Positions 1 through 7,874 of a stretch of DNA of 64,000 nucleotides are shown one piece after another. The notes under the pieces were generated by a model that ran no database searches, had not been told where the DNA came from, and was given only the letters and a program-made list of their open reading frames with translations. Each line of letters begins with the position of its first letter. The first letter of the stretch is position 1. The position numbers were made by a program, and so were the translations under genes. The DNA lies in the NCBI GenBank assembly GCA_017555965.1, contig JAFZFH010000116.1:1-64000 (forward strand), in the 5' to 3' direction. The DNA comes from Bacteroidales bacterium. GTDB taxonomy: Bacteria; Bacteroidota; Bacteroidia; Bacteroidales; UBA932.

Positions 1-120
1 ACTTGAACAATAGGGGGCACTTGGGAAACTTGTTTAAGATCTTTTAGCATAATGAAGTTGTTTACTATAATATAACAAAACTGAGAGAAAGATTTAGAAA
101 ACAACCTGAATAATACTTAT
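1..120. other. AT-rich foreign or misjoined segment at comM
   Basis: This short stretch is much more AT-rich than the rest of the window. It has in-frame stops in the frame that becomes ComM just downstream (TAA at 73-75, TGA at 82-84). Recognisable ComM homology starts only around 125-135, so the sequence replaces the first half of the gene. It could be the end of an inserted mobile element, a rearrangement breakpoint or an assembly join. No transposon end, target duplication or coding region could be recognised in so little sequence. Confidence 0.5.
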
Positions 121-942
121 AAAATACTTAGAATCGTTGAGTCCGTCCAGACCAGTAAGATCTACTCAGTTGCAGGCAAGGGCAATCCTCTTGGCGGACT
201 CATGAAGGTCAGACCTTTCCGCTCGCCCCACTACAGTGCATCAGTAGCAGCCTTGTTGGGCGGCGGTTCGGATACCATAATGCCCGGAGAGATATCTCTG
301 GCTCATAACGGCATACTTATGCTTGACGAATTCTGTGAGGCACCAAGGAAGGTGCTTGAGGTGCTGCGTGCGCCTATGGAGGAACGTAAAGTAGTCATTT
401 CCCGTCTGAAGTCAAAGGTGGAATTCCCCTCCGATTTCATGCTTGTTGCCGCGACCAATCCGTGTCCGTGCGGATTTTATGGTGATGGAGACAAATGTAC
501 CTGTACCCCATCGCGACGTCTGGCCTATATTTCGAAACTCTCCGGTCCCATAATGGACCGTATAGATATACAGCTCTGTATGCATCCGATTGATTCACGC
601 AAACTGATGGACAGATCTCCTGCAGAGTCCAGCGCTATGGTGGCAGAGAGAGTCTTGATGGCCAGAGAGATACAGCGCAGGAGGTTTGAAGGGGATGGGA
701 TATTCTGCAATGCTTCAATGAATAACCGTCATATTGAGAAATATTGCCCGCTTGACGAGAGCTGCAAAGCAGTTCTGGAAAGGCTGATAGACGTAATGGG
801 ACTTTCTGCACGAGCTTGTACCCGTATCATAAAGCTTGCACGTACCATCGCGGATCTGGCAGGGGCAGAGAACATTGCTCCGGAACATCTGTCTGAAGCT
901 GCCGGCTACCGCTTTCTTGACCGTCAGAATATATTTCAGTAA
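121..942 (+). pseudogene. comM: ComM/YifB-family Mg chelatase-like AAA+ ATPase, 5'-truncated
   Basis: This is the C-terminal part of a YifB/ComM-type AAA+ ATPase, a relative of magnesium chelatase subunit I; the Vibrio homologue is a helicase for branch migration in natural transformation. Family resemblance begins at the KIYSVAGKG region (about 157-183), upstream of the first ATG at 202. RPFRSPH, the Walker B-like LMLDEF, the ATNPCPCG segment with its Cys-rich CTCTPS, and the C-terminal ARACTRIIKLARTIADL helix bundle are all visible. The whole N-terminal domain and the Walker A P-loop are missing, because stop codons and AT-rich sequence lie upstream. A full-length member is about 510 residues and here about 270 remain. 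It is probably non-functional unless the break is an assembly artefact. A translated fragment from ATG 202 (246 aa) is possible but would lack nucleotide binding. Confidence 0.8.
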
Positions 943-948
943 AAGTGT

Positions 949-956
949 TATATTTG
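949..956 (+). promoter_or_regulatory. -7 promoter element of tsaE
   Basis: TATATTTG matches the Bacteroidota primary sigma -7 consensus TAnnTTTG. It ends only four bases before the tsaE ATG, so the transcript may start at or next to the start codon (leaderless or nearly so). Confidence 0.65.
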
Positions 957-960
957 CGTC

Positions 961-1380
961 ATGAAACACGAAATTATCATAAGGGATACGGCTGACCTCG
1001 ACAGAGCTGCCGCAGAATTTCTCGAGAAGATCGGAGACAATACTCTGGTTGCGTTCTTTGCACCTATGGGCGCAGGAAAAACAACTTTCACTACTGCAAT
1101 CTGCAAGGCTTTGGGCGTTACGGATCCGGTAGGCTCTCCTACATTTGCCATTGTAAACGAGTATATGAGGGCTGATGGCGACCCTATGTATCATTTCGAT
1201 TTCTATAGAATCAACAAGCTGCAGGAGGCCATTGAAATCGGACTTTACGATTATCTTGACAGCGGATGCCTCTGCATCATGGAATGGCCTGAAAATATAG
1301 AGGAACTGCTTCCGGAAGAGACAATCAGGGTCTATTTTACAATAAACCCAGACCAGTCGAGGACTTTGGTCTGGGATTAA
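961..1380 (+). CDS. tsaE: tRNA threonylcarbamoyladenosine biosynthesis ATPase TsaE
   Basis: TsaE is the ATPase partner of TsaB-TsaD in making the universal t6A37 modification on ANN-decoding tRNAs. The 139-residue length is right for the family. The P-loop APMGAGKTT lies at residues 34-42, followed by the conserved VGSPTFAIVNEY segment (about 57-68) and the HFDFYRI motif near residue 80, then the MEWPENIEELLP block. It starts 18 bases after the truncated comM and has its own -7 element. TsaC, which makes the threonylcarbamoyl-AMP substrate of this pathway, is also in the window at 57.3 kb. Confidence 0.95.
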   Translation: MKHEIIIRDTADLDRAAAEFLEKIGDNTLVAFFAPMGAGKTTFTTAICKALGVTDPVGSPTFAIVNEYMRADGDPMYHFDFYRINKLQEAIEIGLYDYLDSGCLCIMEWPENIEELLPEETIRVYFTINPDQSRTLVWD

Positions 1381-1406
1381 TGGCTTTTCAAGCGATATCT
1401 TGTTGA

Positions 1407-2600
1407 TCAGAGATTTATTCTGAGACCCATCTCGAAGCCTAGCATGAGCGGCTGGGCTGTCCTGATGCTTTTCGGCTGCCCGCAGTTGAAATAATACCTG
1501 ATGCTCGGGTCAAGGTATAGGCCTAAGTGTCTTCCCAACAGGAATTCCACTCCGATACCTGCATTTGCAGACAATTGTACTCCCTGGACGCCTCCCTTAT
1601 GGATGTGTGAAGTGTTCAGAATGTCATATTTGTTGGAAATGCATCTTTCGACCGCTCCGCCTGCATATGCATAGAAGTTGACATAGTCGCTGCTGACGAA
1701 ATCATAGTAAGCGTTGACTGGAATGCCGATATACTGCTGTACGTTACGTATGTCCGATGATATTGATGCTTCTACGCTTCCCTCGCTGTTTGTGAGAGTG
1801 TAGGTACCAAAGAACTTGCTGGCGAGAAGAGTGTAATTTACTCCTGCTCCGAGAGACCATCTGTCGCTCAATTCCATCTTTACTCCAATGCCGAGAGATA
1901 CAGGCAGGCCATATGTCGCTTCTGAGCTTTTCTGCTCTACGCCGGTCTTTGGCTTTGAAGTAGACATTGACGGACGTCTGAGCGGGCTGATTCTGCCGCT
2001 TTGTGCATTGTTTGTTCCAGCTACGCCAGACAAGACGATGGAAGTTTTCCTTTTATTTGCCTCAGGAGCATCTGTTTCATCTTCCCATACATCAGGCCAT
2101 CTTTCTGCCTCAGGTGCAGTTTCCTGCTTCATTGATTTTCCGGTGTCTGTTTTTGGTGTAGCGGCCTGTTCTTGTTGTGCTCTCTCTTTGTCATGCTCAT
2201 CGTCTGTGATGTTCACTGACTTTGCGACTGCATCGGATGCATCTGCCACATAATTGAGCGACCTCACTGCGAAGTTTCCTGGTCTGCATTCAGGGATTAC
2301 GACATTGATTTCAGGAGTGTCATCGACCGCGATGAGGCCTTTTTCTGCAGAGGCAGGGAGGAGGTCGTCGCTTCTGCCCGGATTCATGAAGACACCGACA
2401 GCAACAGCAGCGGCCGCAGCAACGGCCGCAGCTCCACGCCTGAACCACAGAATGACAGGTTTTCTGTCTTGTGTAGCTTCAATCCTGTCAAGCTTCGATG
2501 AAATGCCGTCCCAGATGTGCGCAGGCACATCCTCCTGTCCCTGAGACAGGATGGATCTCATCAGGTTGTCAGATTCTGTATATTTGTCTTCGTCAAACAT
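1407..2600 (-). CDS. Sigma-linked membrane protein with C-terminal OMP beta-barrel
   Basis: This is the second gene of an ECF sigma operon and overlaps the sigma gene by 8 bases (ATG at 2600; a TTG six bases upstream is less likely). The N-terminal ~45 residues are cytoplasmic-looking and resemble anti-sigma N-termini (ESDNLMRSILSQGQ, HIWDGISSKLDRIE). An Ala-rich transmembrane segment follows at about 50-70, then ~130 residues of low-complexity, presumably periplasmic linker. The C-terminal half (about 230-397) is a porin/OmpA-like outer membrane beta-barrel ending in GLRINL, with aromatic strands such as VNFYAYAGGAVERC. Bacteroidota genomes have similar sigma-neighbour proteins, annotated only as outer membrane beta-barrel proteins. 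I infer a regulator or sensor that spans the envelope; the function is not known. Confidence 0.7.
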   Translation of the reverse strand: MFDEDKYTESDNLMRSILSQGQEDVPAHIWDGISSKLDRIEATQDRKPVILWFRRGAAAVAAAAAVAVGVFMNPGRSDDLLPASAEKGLIAVDDTPEINVVIPECRPGNFAVRSLNYVADASDAVAKSVNITDDEHDKERAQQEQAATPKTDTGKSMKQETAPEAERWPDVWEDETDAPEANKRKTSIVLSGVAGTNNAQSGRISPLRRPSMSTSKPKTGVEQKSSEATYGLPVSLGIGVKMELSDRWSLGAGVNYTLLASKFFGTYTLTNSEGSVEASISSDIRNVQQYIGIPVNAYYDFVSSDYVNFYAYAGGAVERCISNKYDILNTSHIHKGGVQGVQLSANAGIGVEFLLGRHLGLYLDPSIRYYFNCGQPKSIRTAQPLMLGFEMGLRINL

Positions 2601-3147
2601 TTTCAATTTCCTTTAATTTGTTCTGCAGCCATGTTCTGGCTCTGCTGAGCTGAGTTCTTGATGTGGTCTCGCTGATTCCCAGGATCTCTCCGATCTCCTT
2701 GTGGGAATAACCCTCGATGGCGTACATGTTGAAGACCGTCCTGAAACCTGGAGGCAGTTGTGTTATGATCCTCATCAGGTCCTTATATCCGATGTTCTGC
2801 ATCTGCGAAACTGTATCGGTCTTCATTCCTCTGATGACTTCAAGGTCTTCGCTCATCTTGAGTGCGTCCTTACGCCGGAGTTCCATCAAGGCTGTAGTTA
2901 CAAATATCTTTCTTGCCCATCCTTCAAAGGAACCGTCTCCCTTGTAGTCGGCAATATGCGTGAACAATGTCACAAAGCCATCCTGCAGAACATCTTCTGC
3001 CAGTTCTCTGTCCCCGACGTATCTGATGCATAAAGGAAGCATGCGCGGCGCCAGACGGTCGTAAATGACCCTCTGAGCCGATCGGTCTCCTTTCCTGCAT
3101 GACTCGATCAGTTTTAAGTCGAGGTGGTTGTTCATAAGTACACGCAT
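2593..3147 (-). CDS. ECF-type RNA polymerase sigma factor
   Basis: This is a sigma-70 family ECF sigma factor of 184 residues. Region 2 is visible in RYVGDRELAEDVLQDGFVTLFTHI and the FEGWARKIFVTTALMELRRK helix. Region 4 shows the helix-turn-helix EGYSHKEIGEILGISETTSRTQLSRAR, ending in WLQNKLK. ATG 3147 is used here, and ATG 3135 (MNNHLDLKL) is an alternative. The downstream gene overlaps it and encodes a membrane-anchored, barrel-tipped protein, so the pair looks like a sigma/anti-sigma-type unit. A TAAGTTTG element lies upstream on the minus strand. The regulon cannot be told from sequence. Confidence 0.9.
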   Translation of the reverse strand: MRVLMNNHLDLKLIESCRKGDRSAQRVIYDRLAPRMLPLCIRYVGDRELAEDVLQDGFVTLFTHIADYKGDGSFEGWARKIFVTTALMELRRKDALKMSEDLEVIRGMKTDTVSQMQNIGYKDLMRIITQLPPGFRTVFNMYAIEGYSHKEIGEILGISETTSRTQLSRARTWLQNKLKEIENV

Positions 3148-3198
3148 TTAAAAGATGCAGGAGCAACCAAGAATGTTGCATCTGCATCACATTTTTCC

Positions 3199-3206
3199 CA
3201 AACTTA
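3199..3206 (-). promoter_or_regulatory. -7 promoter element of the first ECF sigma operon
   Basis: The minus strand reads TAAGTTTG, matching TAnnTTTG, about 52 bases upstream of the sigma ATG. It is divergent from the TPR-gene promoter about 25 bases away. Confidence 0.5.
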
Positions 3207-3229
3207 TGCATTTTTCCCGAATTCCGTAT

Positions 3230-3237
3230 TATTTTTG
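3230..3237 (+). promoter_or_regulatory. -7 promoter element of TPR-envC operon
   Basis: TATTTTTG matches TAnnTTTG and lies 28 bases before the ATG at 3265. Confidence 0.55.
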
Positions 3238-3264
3238 TATGTTTTCTAGGAATATTTGAAAATA

Positions 3265-4983
3265 ATGAAGTTAAGGATATTGAAATATACCGTACTACTG
3301 TTCCTTGCCGTATTTTTTGTGCAGATATCAGCGTCTGCACAAAAGTTCCGCCCGGGTTCAGATACGGAAAATATGGTGTTGTCGGCTGTAGAACTGCTTA
3401 ATGAAAACAAGATTGAGGCAGCAAGAGAGATGCTTCTGTCCCTGCTTTCTCAGGATGCGGAGAACGATGCTGCCTGGTATTATCTTGCCACTGCATCTCT
3501 GTTGCAGAATGACCTTTCTCAGGCAGAAGAATACCTCAGGACAGCTGTGAATCTTGATCCGGACAATTTCTGGTACAGATATCGTCTTGCAGGCCTGTAT
3601 GCGTCGACACAGCGTCAGGAACTTACTGTCGATATGTACGAGAAGCTTCTTGCGGACTTTCCGAAGAAAAGTGAACTGTATCTGGATATGACGGAGCTCT
3701 ATACTGCTCAGGGAGAGTACGAAAAGGCTCTTGAAACCATAGGTGAAGTCGAGACTGTCTTTGGAATGACAGAGGCTTTGGCAATGTATCGGTTCAATCT
3801 TCTGAGAGGACTCGGAAGACAGGAAGATGCATTCAAGTCGCTGGAGAAATTCAATGAGGATTACTCGTCGCCATATGTGCTGACGACACTTGCGGACGGG
3901 CAGATGTCGATGTACAATGATTCCACAGCTCTGGCATATTATGATGAGGCATTGGATCTTGCACCAGATTATGCTCCGGCCGTGCTCGGAAAGGCGGAGA
4001 CATACAGGATGACCCGCAAATACGACAAGTACTTTGATGTTCTGGATATGTTTGTCTCTTATGAAGACATCCCGGCCCCTGCAAAGAGCGAGTATCTGAT
4101 GGCAGTGGTGCAGAGGACAGAGCCGAAGTTCGTCCGTTCGTTCACTCCTCAGTTTGACAGCCTGATGACCAAGGCTGCAAGGATGTATCCGAAGGATAGT
4201 ACGATTCTTCAGACTGCAGGCGTGTATTATTATTCGACTGACAGATTGGATATGGCAAACGAATATTTCGGCAGAAATGCCGATGCCTGGCCGAAGAGCC
4301 TCCCTGCAAGAGCTACATTTGTCGAGTTCCTGATGTATGCAGGTGATTGGGAAGCTCTCTCGACTGAAGGGCGCAAGGCCTTCGAAATGTTCCCGAAGGA
4401 AACTGCCTTCCTTGAGATGGCGAGCGTGGGAGATTACAATCTCAACAGGTATGAAGATGTGCTTCAGATATGTGGGAAGGTGCTCGAAGTTGCTCCAAGT
4501 GACAGTTCGAGTACGTTGAGGGCATGGTCGACAATGGGAGACATCTACCACACTCTTGGAGATTCTAAGAAAGCATTCAAAGCTTATGACAAGGCTCTTA
4601 AGGTCAATCCGGACTATGTGTATGTGCTGAACAATTATGCTTATTACCTGTGCATGGAAGGCAAGAACCTTAAGAAGGCCTATGCCATGAGCATGAAGAC
4701 TGTTGAGGCGGAACCGGACAATGCCACTTATCTTGATACTTTAGGATGGATTCTTCATCTGATGGGAAAGGATGCTGAGGCTAAACCGCATTTCAAGAGA
4801 GCTATGCTTTATGGTGGAAAGGATAGTGCTGTGATTCTGGATCACTATGCTGAAGTCCTCTACGCGCTGCAGGAATATGATATGGCTTTTGTCTATTGGA
4901 ACCTGGCCAAACAGAAGAATGATGGTAAGATCTCCGACCTCGATGAAAGAGTCGATGCGAGAAAAGCTGCAATAAACAGATAG
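3265..4983 (+). CDS. Secreted tetratricopeptide repeat protein
   Basis: This is a 572-residue exported TPR protein. ATG 3265 is preferred over the TTG nine bases upstream because it gives a clean Sec signal peptide (KLRILKYTVLLFLAVFF, cleavage after SASA). Degenerate TPRs run through the whole chain, for example AAWYYLATASLLQNDLSQAEEYL and MGDIYHTLGDSKKAFKAYDKALKVNP, with a C-terminal DTLGWILHLMGKDAEAKPHFKRAM unit. Such proteins act as periplasmic or outer-membrane protein-interaction scaffolds; no enzymatic domain is present. The stop lies five bases before the envC-like gene, so the two are probably cotranscribed, which fits an envelope role. The specific partner is unknown. Confidence 0.85.
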   Translation: MKLRILKYTVLLFLAVFFVQISASAQKFRPGSDTENMVLSAVELLNENKIEAAREMLLSLLSQDAENDAAWYYLATASLLQNDLSQAEEYLRTAVNLDPDNFWYRYRLAGLYASTQRQELTVDMYEKLLADFPKKSELYLDMTELYTAQGEYEKALETIGEVETVFGMTEALAMYRFNLLRGLGRQEDAFKSLEKFNEDYSSPYVLTTLADGQMSMYNDSTALAYYDEALDLAPDYAPAVLGKAETYRMTRKYDKYFDVLDMFVSYEDIPAPAKSEYLMAVVQRTEPKFVRSFTPQFDSLMTKAARMYPKDSTILQTAGVYYYSTDRLDMANEYFGRNADAWPKSLPARATFVEFLMYAGDWEALSTEGRKAFEMFPKETAFLEMASVGDYNLNRYEDVLQICGKVLEVAPSDSSSTLRAWSTMGDIYHTLGDSKKAFKAYDKALKVNPDYVYVLNNYAYYLCMEGKNLKKAYAMSMKTVEAEPDNATYLDTLGWILHLMGKDAEAKPHFKRAMLYGGKDSAVILDHYAEVLYALQEYDMAFVYWNLAKQKNDGKISDLDERVDARKAAINR

Positions 4984-4988
4984 AGTAA

Positions 4989-6182
4989 ATGAAGAGATAC
5001 CTGAAACTTATCTATGTAACAGCCTGTCTCCTGTGCTTCAGCACGGGGGCCTTTTCGCAGGATACCAAGGCTCAGGAAGAACGTAAGGCGCGCCTTGAAA
5101 AGGAGATTGCCATAATCGACAGACAGCTCGCGGAAAATGCATCCAAGAGCAATACTAAGCTTGCGGACCTTAACCTGATAAGGAAGAAGGTGTCCAACAG
5201 GAAGGAACTGGTTGCACAGAGCGACCGTCAGATCAAGAAGATAAATGACGATATCTATCTCACTCAGCTGGAAATCAACAAGATAAATAAAAGAGTCGAG
5301 ACTCTTACTGAACATTATTCAAAACTTGTCCTGAGCGCATATAAGAATCGTGATGCAAGGGTATGGTACATGTATATGCTGGCCAGCGACAATCTGGGTC
5401 AGGCCTTGCGTAGATTCGGTTATTTCAAGAATCTTTCAGACCAGATGAAGGATGAAGCTCAGAAGATACGTGCTGTAAAGCAGGAGCTCGAGGAAGAGAA
5501 GGAGAAGCTTTCCAAGATGAAGAAGGAGGCGGAAGCCTTGAAGGCGGAAAGGGTGAAGGAACTTGAATCCCTGAAAAAGGATGAGTCTAAGGCGGACAAT
5601 GTTGTCAAGCAGCTCAAGAAGGACCGTCGTACGTATGAGAAGCAGCTGAATGCCAAGAAGAAGGAGGTGCAGGCTCTCAATAAGGAGATAGAAAGGCTCA
5701 TTGCTGCTGCAATGAAGGACAAGACATCTGCTTCGTCATCATCATCCACAAAGAAGAAGACCGTTGTCGATCAGAAGCTCGCTGCAGAATTTGTAAAGAA
5801 TAAGGGAAAGCTTCCATGGCCTGCTGAAGGAGTCATTGTCGGACGTTTCGGATCACATAAGCATCCTGTCTATAATATCGTCATGCCGCAGAACAACGGT
5901 TTTGACCTCGCGGTTGCAAAGGGTGAAGAAGCCAAGGCTGTATTTGACGGAGTCGTCAGTCAGGTGATGGTGCTTCCTGGATATAACCAGTGTGTCATGA
6001 TCGATCATGGAGATTATTTCACACTTTACTGCAAGCTGAAGAATGTCAATGTCAAGGCTGATGATAAGGTCAAGACCGGCCAGGTATTGGGAACTGTCGA
6101 TACGATCAACGGACAGACTCAGATCCACTTCGAAATCTGGAAGGGAAAGACAGCGCAGAATCCGGAAAACTGGTTGAAGTAA
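4989..6182 (+). CDS. envC: EnvC-like murein hydrolase activator (degenerate M23)
   Basis: This periplasmic EnvC/LytM-type factor is thought to activate cell-wall amidases at division. It has a signal peptide (LIYVTACLLCFSTGAFS), then a long coiled coil over roughly residues 28-245, rich in Lys and Glu, and a C-terminal LytM/M23 domain from about 270. The zinc-ligand positions of active M23 enzymes are substituted: NNGFD where HxGxD is expected, YCKL instead of Y-x-H-L, and QIHFEI instead of HxHFEI. As in E. coli EnvC, it is therefore probably a non-catalytic activator. It follows the TPR gene by five bases. A weak hairpin follows its stop. Confidence 0.88.
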   Translation: MKRYLKLIYVTACLLCFSTGAFSQDTKAQEERKARLEKEIAIIDRQLAENASKSNTKLADLNLIRKKVSNRKELVAQSDRQIKKINDDIYLTQLEINKINKRVETLTEHYSKLVLSAYKNRDARVWYMYMLASDNLGQALRRFGYFKNLSDQMKDEAQKIRAVKQELEEEKEKLSKMKKEAEALKAERVKELESLKKDESKADNVVKQLKKDRRTYEKQLNAKKKEVQALNKEIERLIAAAMKDKTSASSSSSTKKKTVVDQKLAAEFVKNKGKLPWPAEGVIVGRFGSHKHPVYNIVMPQNNGFDLAVAKGEEAKAVFDGVVSQVMVLPGYNQCVMIDHGDYFTLYCKLKNVNVKADDKVKTGQVLGTVDTINGQTQIHFEIWKGKTAQNPENWLK

Positions 6183-6188
6183 CCGAAG

Positions 6189-6208
6189 CTTAAACTTTTG
6201 GGTTTAAG
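6189..6208 (+). terminator. Weak hairpin after envC
   Basis: CTTAAAC and GTTTAAG form a 7-bp stem with a 6-nt loop directly after the envC stop. The T-tract is poor (AACCTTTTCC), so termination is uncertain. The GH51 promoter follows at once. Confidence 0.4.
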
Positions 6209-6220
6209 GGAACCTTTTCC

Positions 6221-6228
6221 TATATTTG
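6221..6228 (+). promoter_or_regulatory. -7 promoter element of GH51 operon
   Basis: TATATTTG is a perfect TAnnTTTG match 38 bases before the start of the first arabinofuranosidase. It leaves a leader of about 30 nt. Confidence 0.65.
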
Positions 6229-6266
6229 TCGCAAAGTAAACCACAAATACTAAACTCTATTCTATT

Positions 6267-7802
6267 ATGAAGAAAATAGCATCCCTTATCTTGGGAACAT
6301 GCCTGTCTCTGACAGCGTTTGCACAGGTGCAGGTAAATGTGCATGAAACAGCTGAAAATCAGCCAAAGATCCACAAAGAAATCTACGGACAGTTTGCAGA
6401 GCATCTCGGACGATGCATTTATGACGGTATCTGGGTAGGTCCCGATTCTGACATTCCGAATATCAACGGTTACAGAAAAGACCTTATTGAGGCGCTTCAG
6501 TACCTCAAGGTTCCTGTACTCAGATGGCCAGGCGGATGCTTTGCTGACGAATATCACTGGATGGACGGTATCGGTCCAAAGGAGAACCGTCCTAAGATGA
6601 TCAACAACAACTGGGGTGGTACTGTAGAGGATAACTCATTCGGTACACACGAGTTCTTCAACCTTTGCGAACTTCTTGAGTGTGAGCCTTACCTTTCAGG
6701 TAACGTAGGTTCCGGTACAGTAGAGGAGCTTGCTAAATGGGTTGAGTATATCACTGCAGAAGGCGGTACCCTTGCTGAGCTCCGCGCAAAGAACGGCCGC
6801 AAGGAGCCTTGGAAGCTTAAATATCTCGGTGTTGGTAATGAAAGCTGGGGTTGCGGTGGAGAGATGCGTCCTGAGTACTACTCAGACCTCTATCGTCGTT
6901 ACGCAATCTACTGCCGTAACTATGACGGAAACGTTCTCTACAAGGTTGCCAGCGGTGCTTCTGACTATGACTACGACTGGACAAAGGTCCTCATGAAGAA
7001 TATTGACCTCGATCAGATGGACGGTATTTCCCTCCATTACTATACAGTAAAGGGTTGGGAAGGCTCAAAGGGTTCAGCAACTGATTTCGATACTGAGTGG
7101 TGGTACAACATGATCTCGAAGGCTGTTGAGGTTGAGGAAGTTATCGAGAATCATAAGGCTATCATGAAGGCATATGACCCTGAGTACACTGTTGATCTTC
7201 TTCTCGACGAGTGGGGAACATGGTTCGATGTCGAGCCAGGTACAAACCCAGGTCACCTCTATCAGCAGAATACAATGCGTGACGCGATGGTCGCTGCGAT
7301 GTCACTCAATATCTTCCATCGTCACACTGACCGTCTCACAATGGCGAACATCGCACAGATCGTGAACGTTCTTCAGGCAATGATCCTTACACAGGGCAGC
7401 GAGATCGTCCTCACTCCTACATACCACGTATTCCGTATGTATAACGTACACCAGGACGCTACATTCGTTCCTACAGACTGCGATGCGGCTGACATGGTAG
7501 CACCTTCAGGACGTATCATGCCTGAGGCAAGCGTTACAGCATCTAAGGACGCTGCTGGTAAGCTTCATGTTTCTATCGCAAACCCTCTCCATAACGAGGC
7601 TCAGACAATCACCCTCAACTTCGACGAATTCAAGCCAAAGAACATCACAGGAGAGGTTCTCTCGGGTCCTACTATCCAAAGCTACAACGACTTCGGTAAG
7701 GCTCCGGCAGTTGCTCCTAAGGAGTTTACAGCATTCAAGAAGAATGGCAAGTCTGTAACTGTTACAGTTCCTGCCGCTTCAGTAGTATGCCTCGAGTTCT
7801 AA
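6267..7802 (+). CDS. abfA: Secreted alpha-L-arabinofuranosidase, GH51
   Basis: This GH51 retaining alpha-L-arabinofuranosidase releases terminal arabinofuranose from arabinan or arabinoxylan side chains. It is 511 residues with a signal peptide ([18 protein letters not shown], cut before Q), so it acts in the periplasm or at the cell surface. The acid/base Glu is E192 in [11 protein letters not shown] and the nucleophile is E315 in [23 protein letters not shown] (about 86-98) lines the active site, and the C-terminal beta-sandwich runs from about 400. Its codon use is strongly biased towards CGT, CTC, AAC and TTC, like pgk and mdh here, which suggests high expression. The second GH51 gene follows after a strong intercistronic hairpin. 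Confidence 0.93.
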   Translation: MKKIASLILGTCLSLTAFAQVQVNVHETAENQPKIHKEIYGQFAEHLGRCIYDGIWVGPDSDIPNINGYRKDLIEALQYLKVPVLRWPGGCFADEYHWMDGIGPKENRPKMINNNWGGTVEDNSFGTHEFFNLCELLECEPYLSGNVGSGTVEELAKWVEYITAEGGTLAELRAKNGRKEPWKLKYLGVGNESWGCGGEMRPEYYSDLYRRYAIYCRNYDGNVLYKVASGASDYDYDWTKVLMKNIDLDQMDGISLHYYTVKGWEGSKGSATDFDTEWWYNMISKAVEVEEVIENHKAIMKAYDPEYTVDLLLDEWGTWFDVEPGTNPGHLYQQNTMRDAMVAAMSLNIFHRHTDRLTMANIAQIVNVLQAMILTQGSEIVLTPTYHVFRMYNVHQDATFVPTDCDAADMVAPSGRIMPEASVTASKDAAGKLHVSIANPLHNEAQTITLNFDEFKPKNITGEVLSGPTIQSYNDFGKAPAVAPKEFTAFKKNGKSVTVTVPAASVVCLEF

Positions 7803-7824
7803 TAAGATAATATAAATATGAATT

Positions 7825-7857
7825 CTGCCCCTGCTGAATGAATGTTCAGAGGGGCAG
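7825..7857 (+). other. Strong intercistronic hairpin between the GH51 genes
   Basis: CTGCCCCT pairs with AGGGGCAG, and inside it CTGAA pairs with TTCAG around a 6-nt loop, with a single bulged G. This 13-bp stem lies between the two GH51 genes. No T-tract follows, so it looks less like a terminator than an mRNA-stabilising or attenuating structure. It also rules out the ATG at 7842 as a likely start, since that codon sits in the hairpin loop. Confidence 0.6.
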
Positions 7858-7874
7858 TTCCATTGATTGACGAA

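Noticed and set aside
3358..4551. 397-codon open frame on the minus strand
   Set aside because: It lies entirely opposite the TPR gene, has no family resemblance and odd composition, and is a shadow of the plus-strand coding bias.
7842..7874. Upstream ATG for the second GH51 gene
   Set aside because: It falls in the loop of the 13-bp hairpin and would put eleven charged and hydrophobic residues before a good signal peptide.
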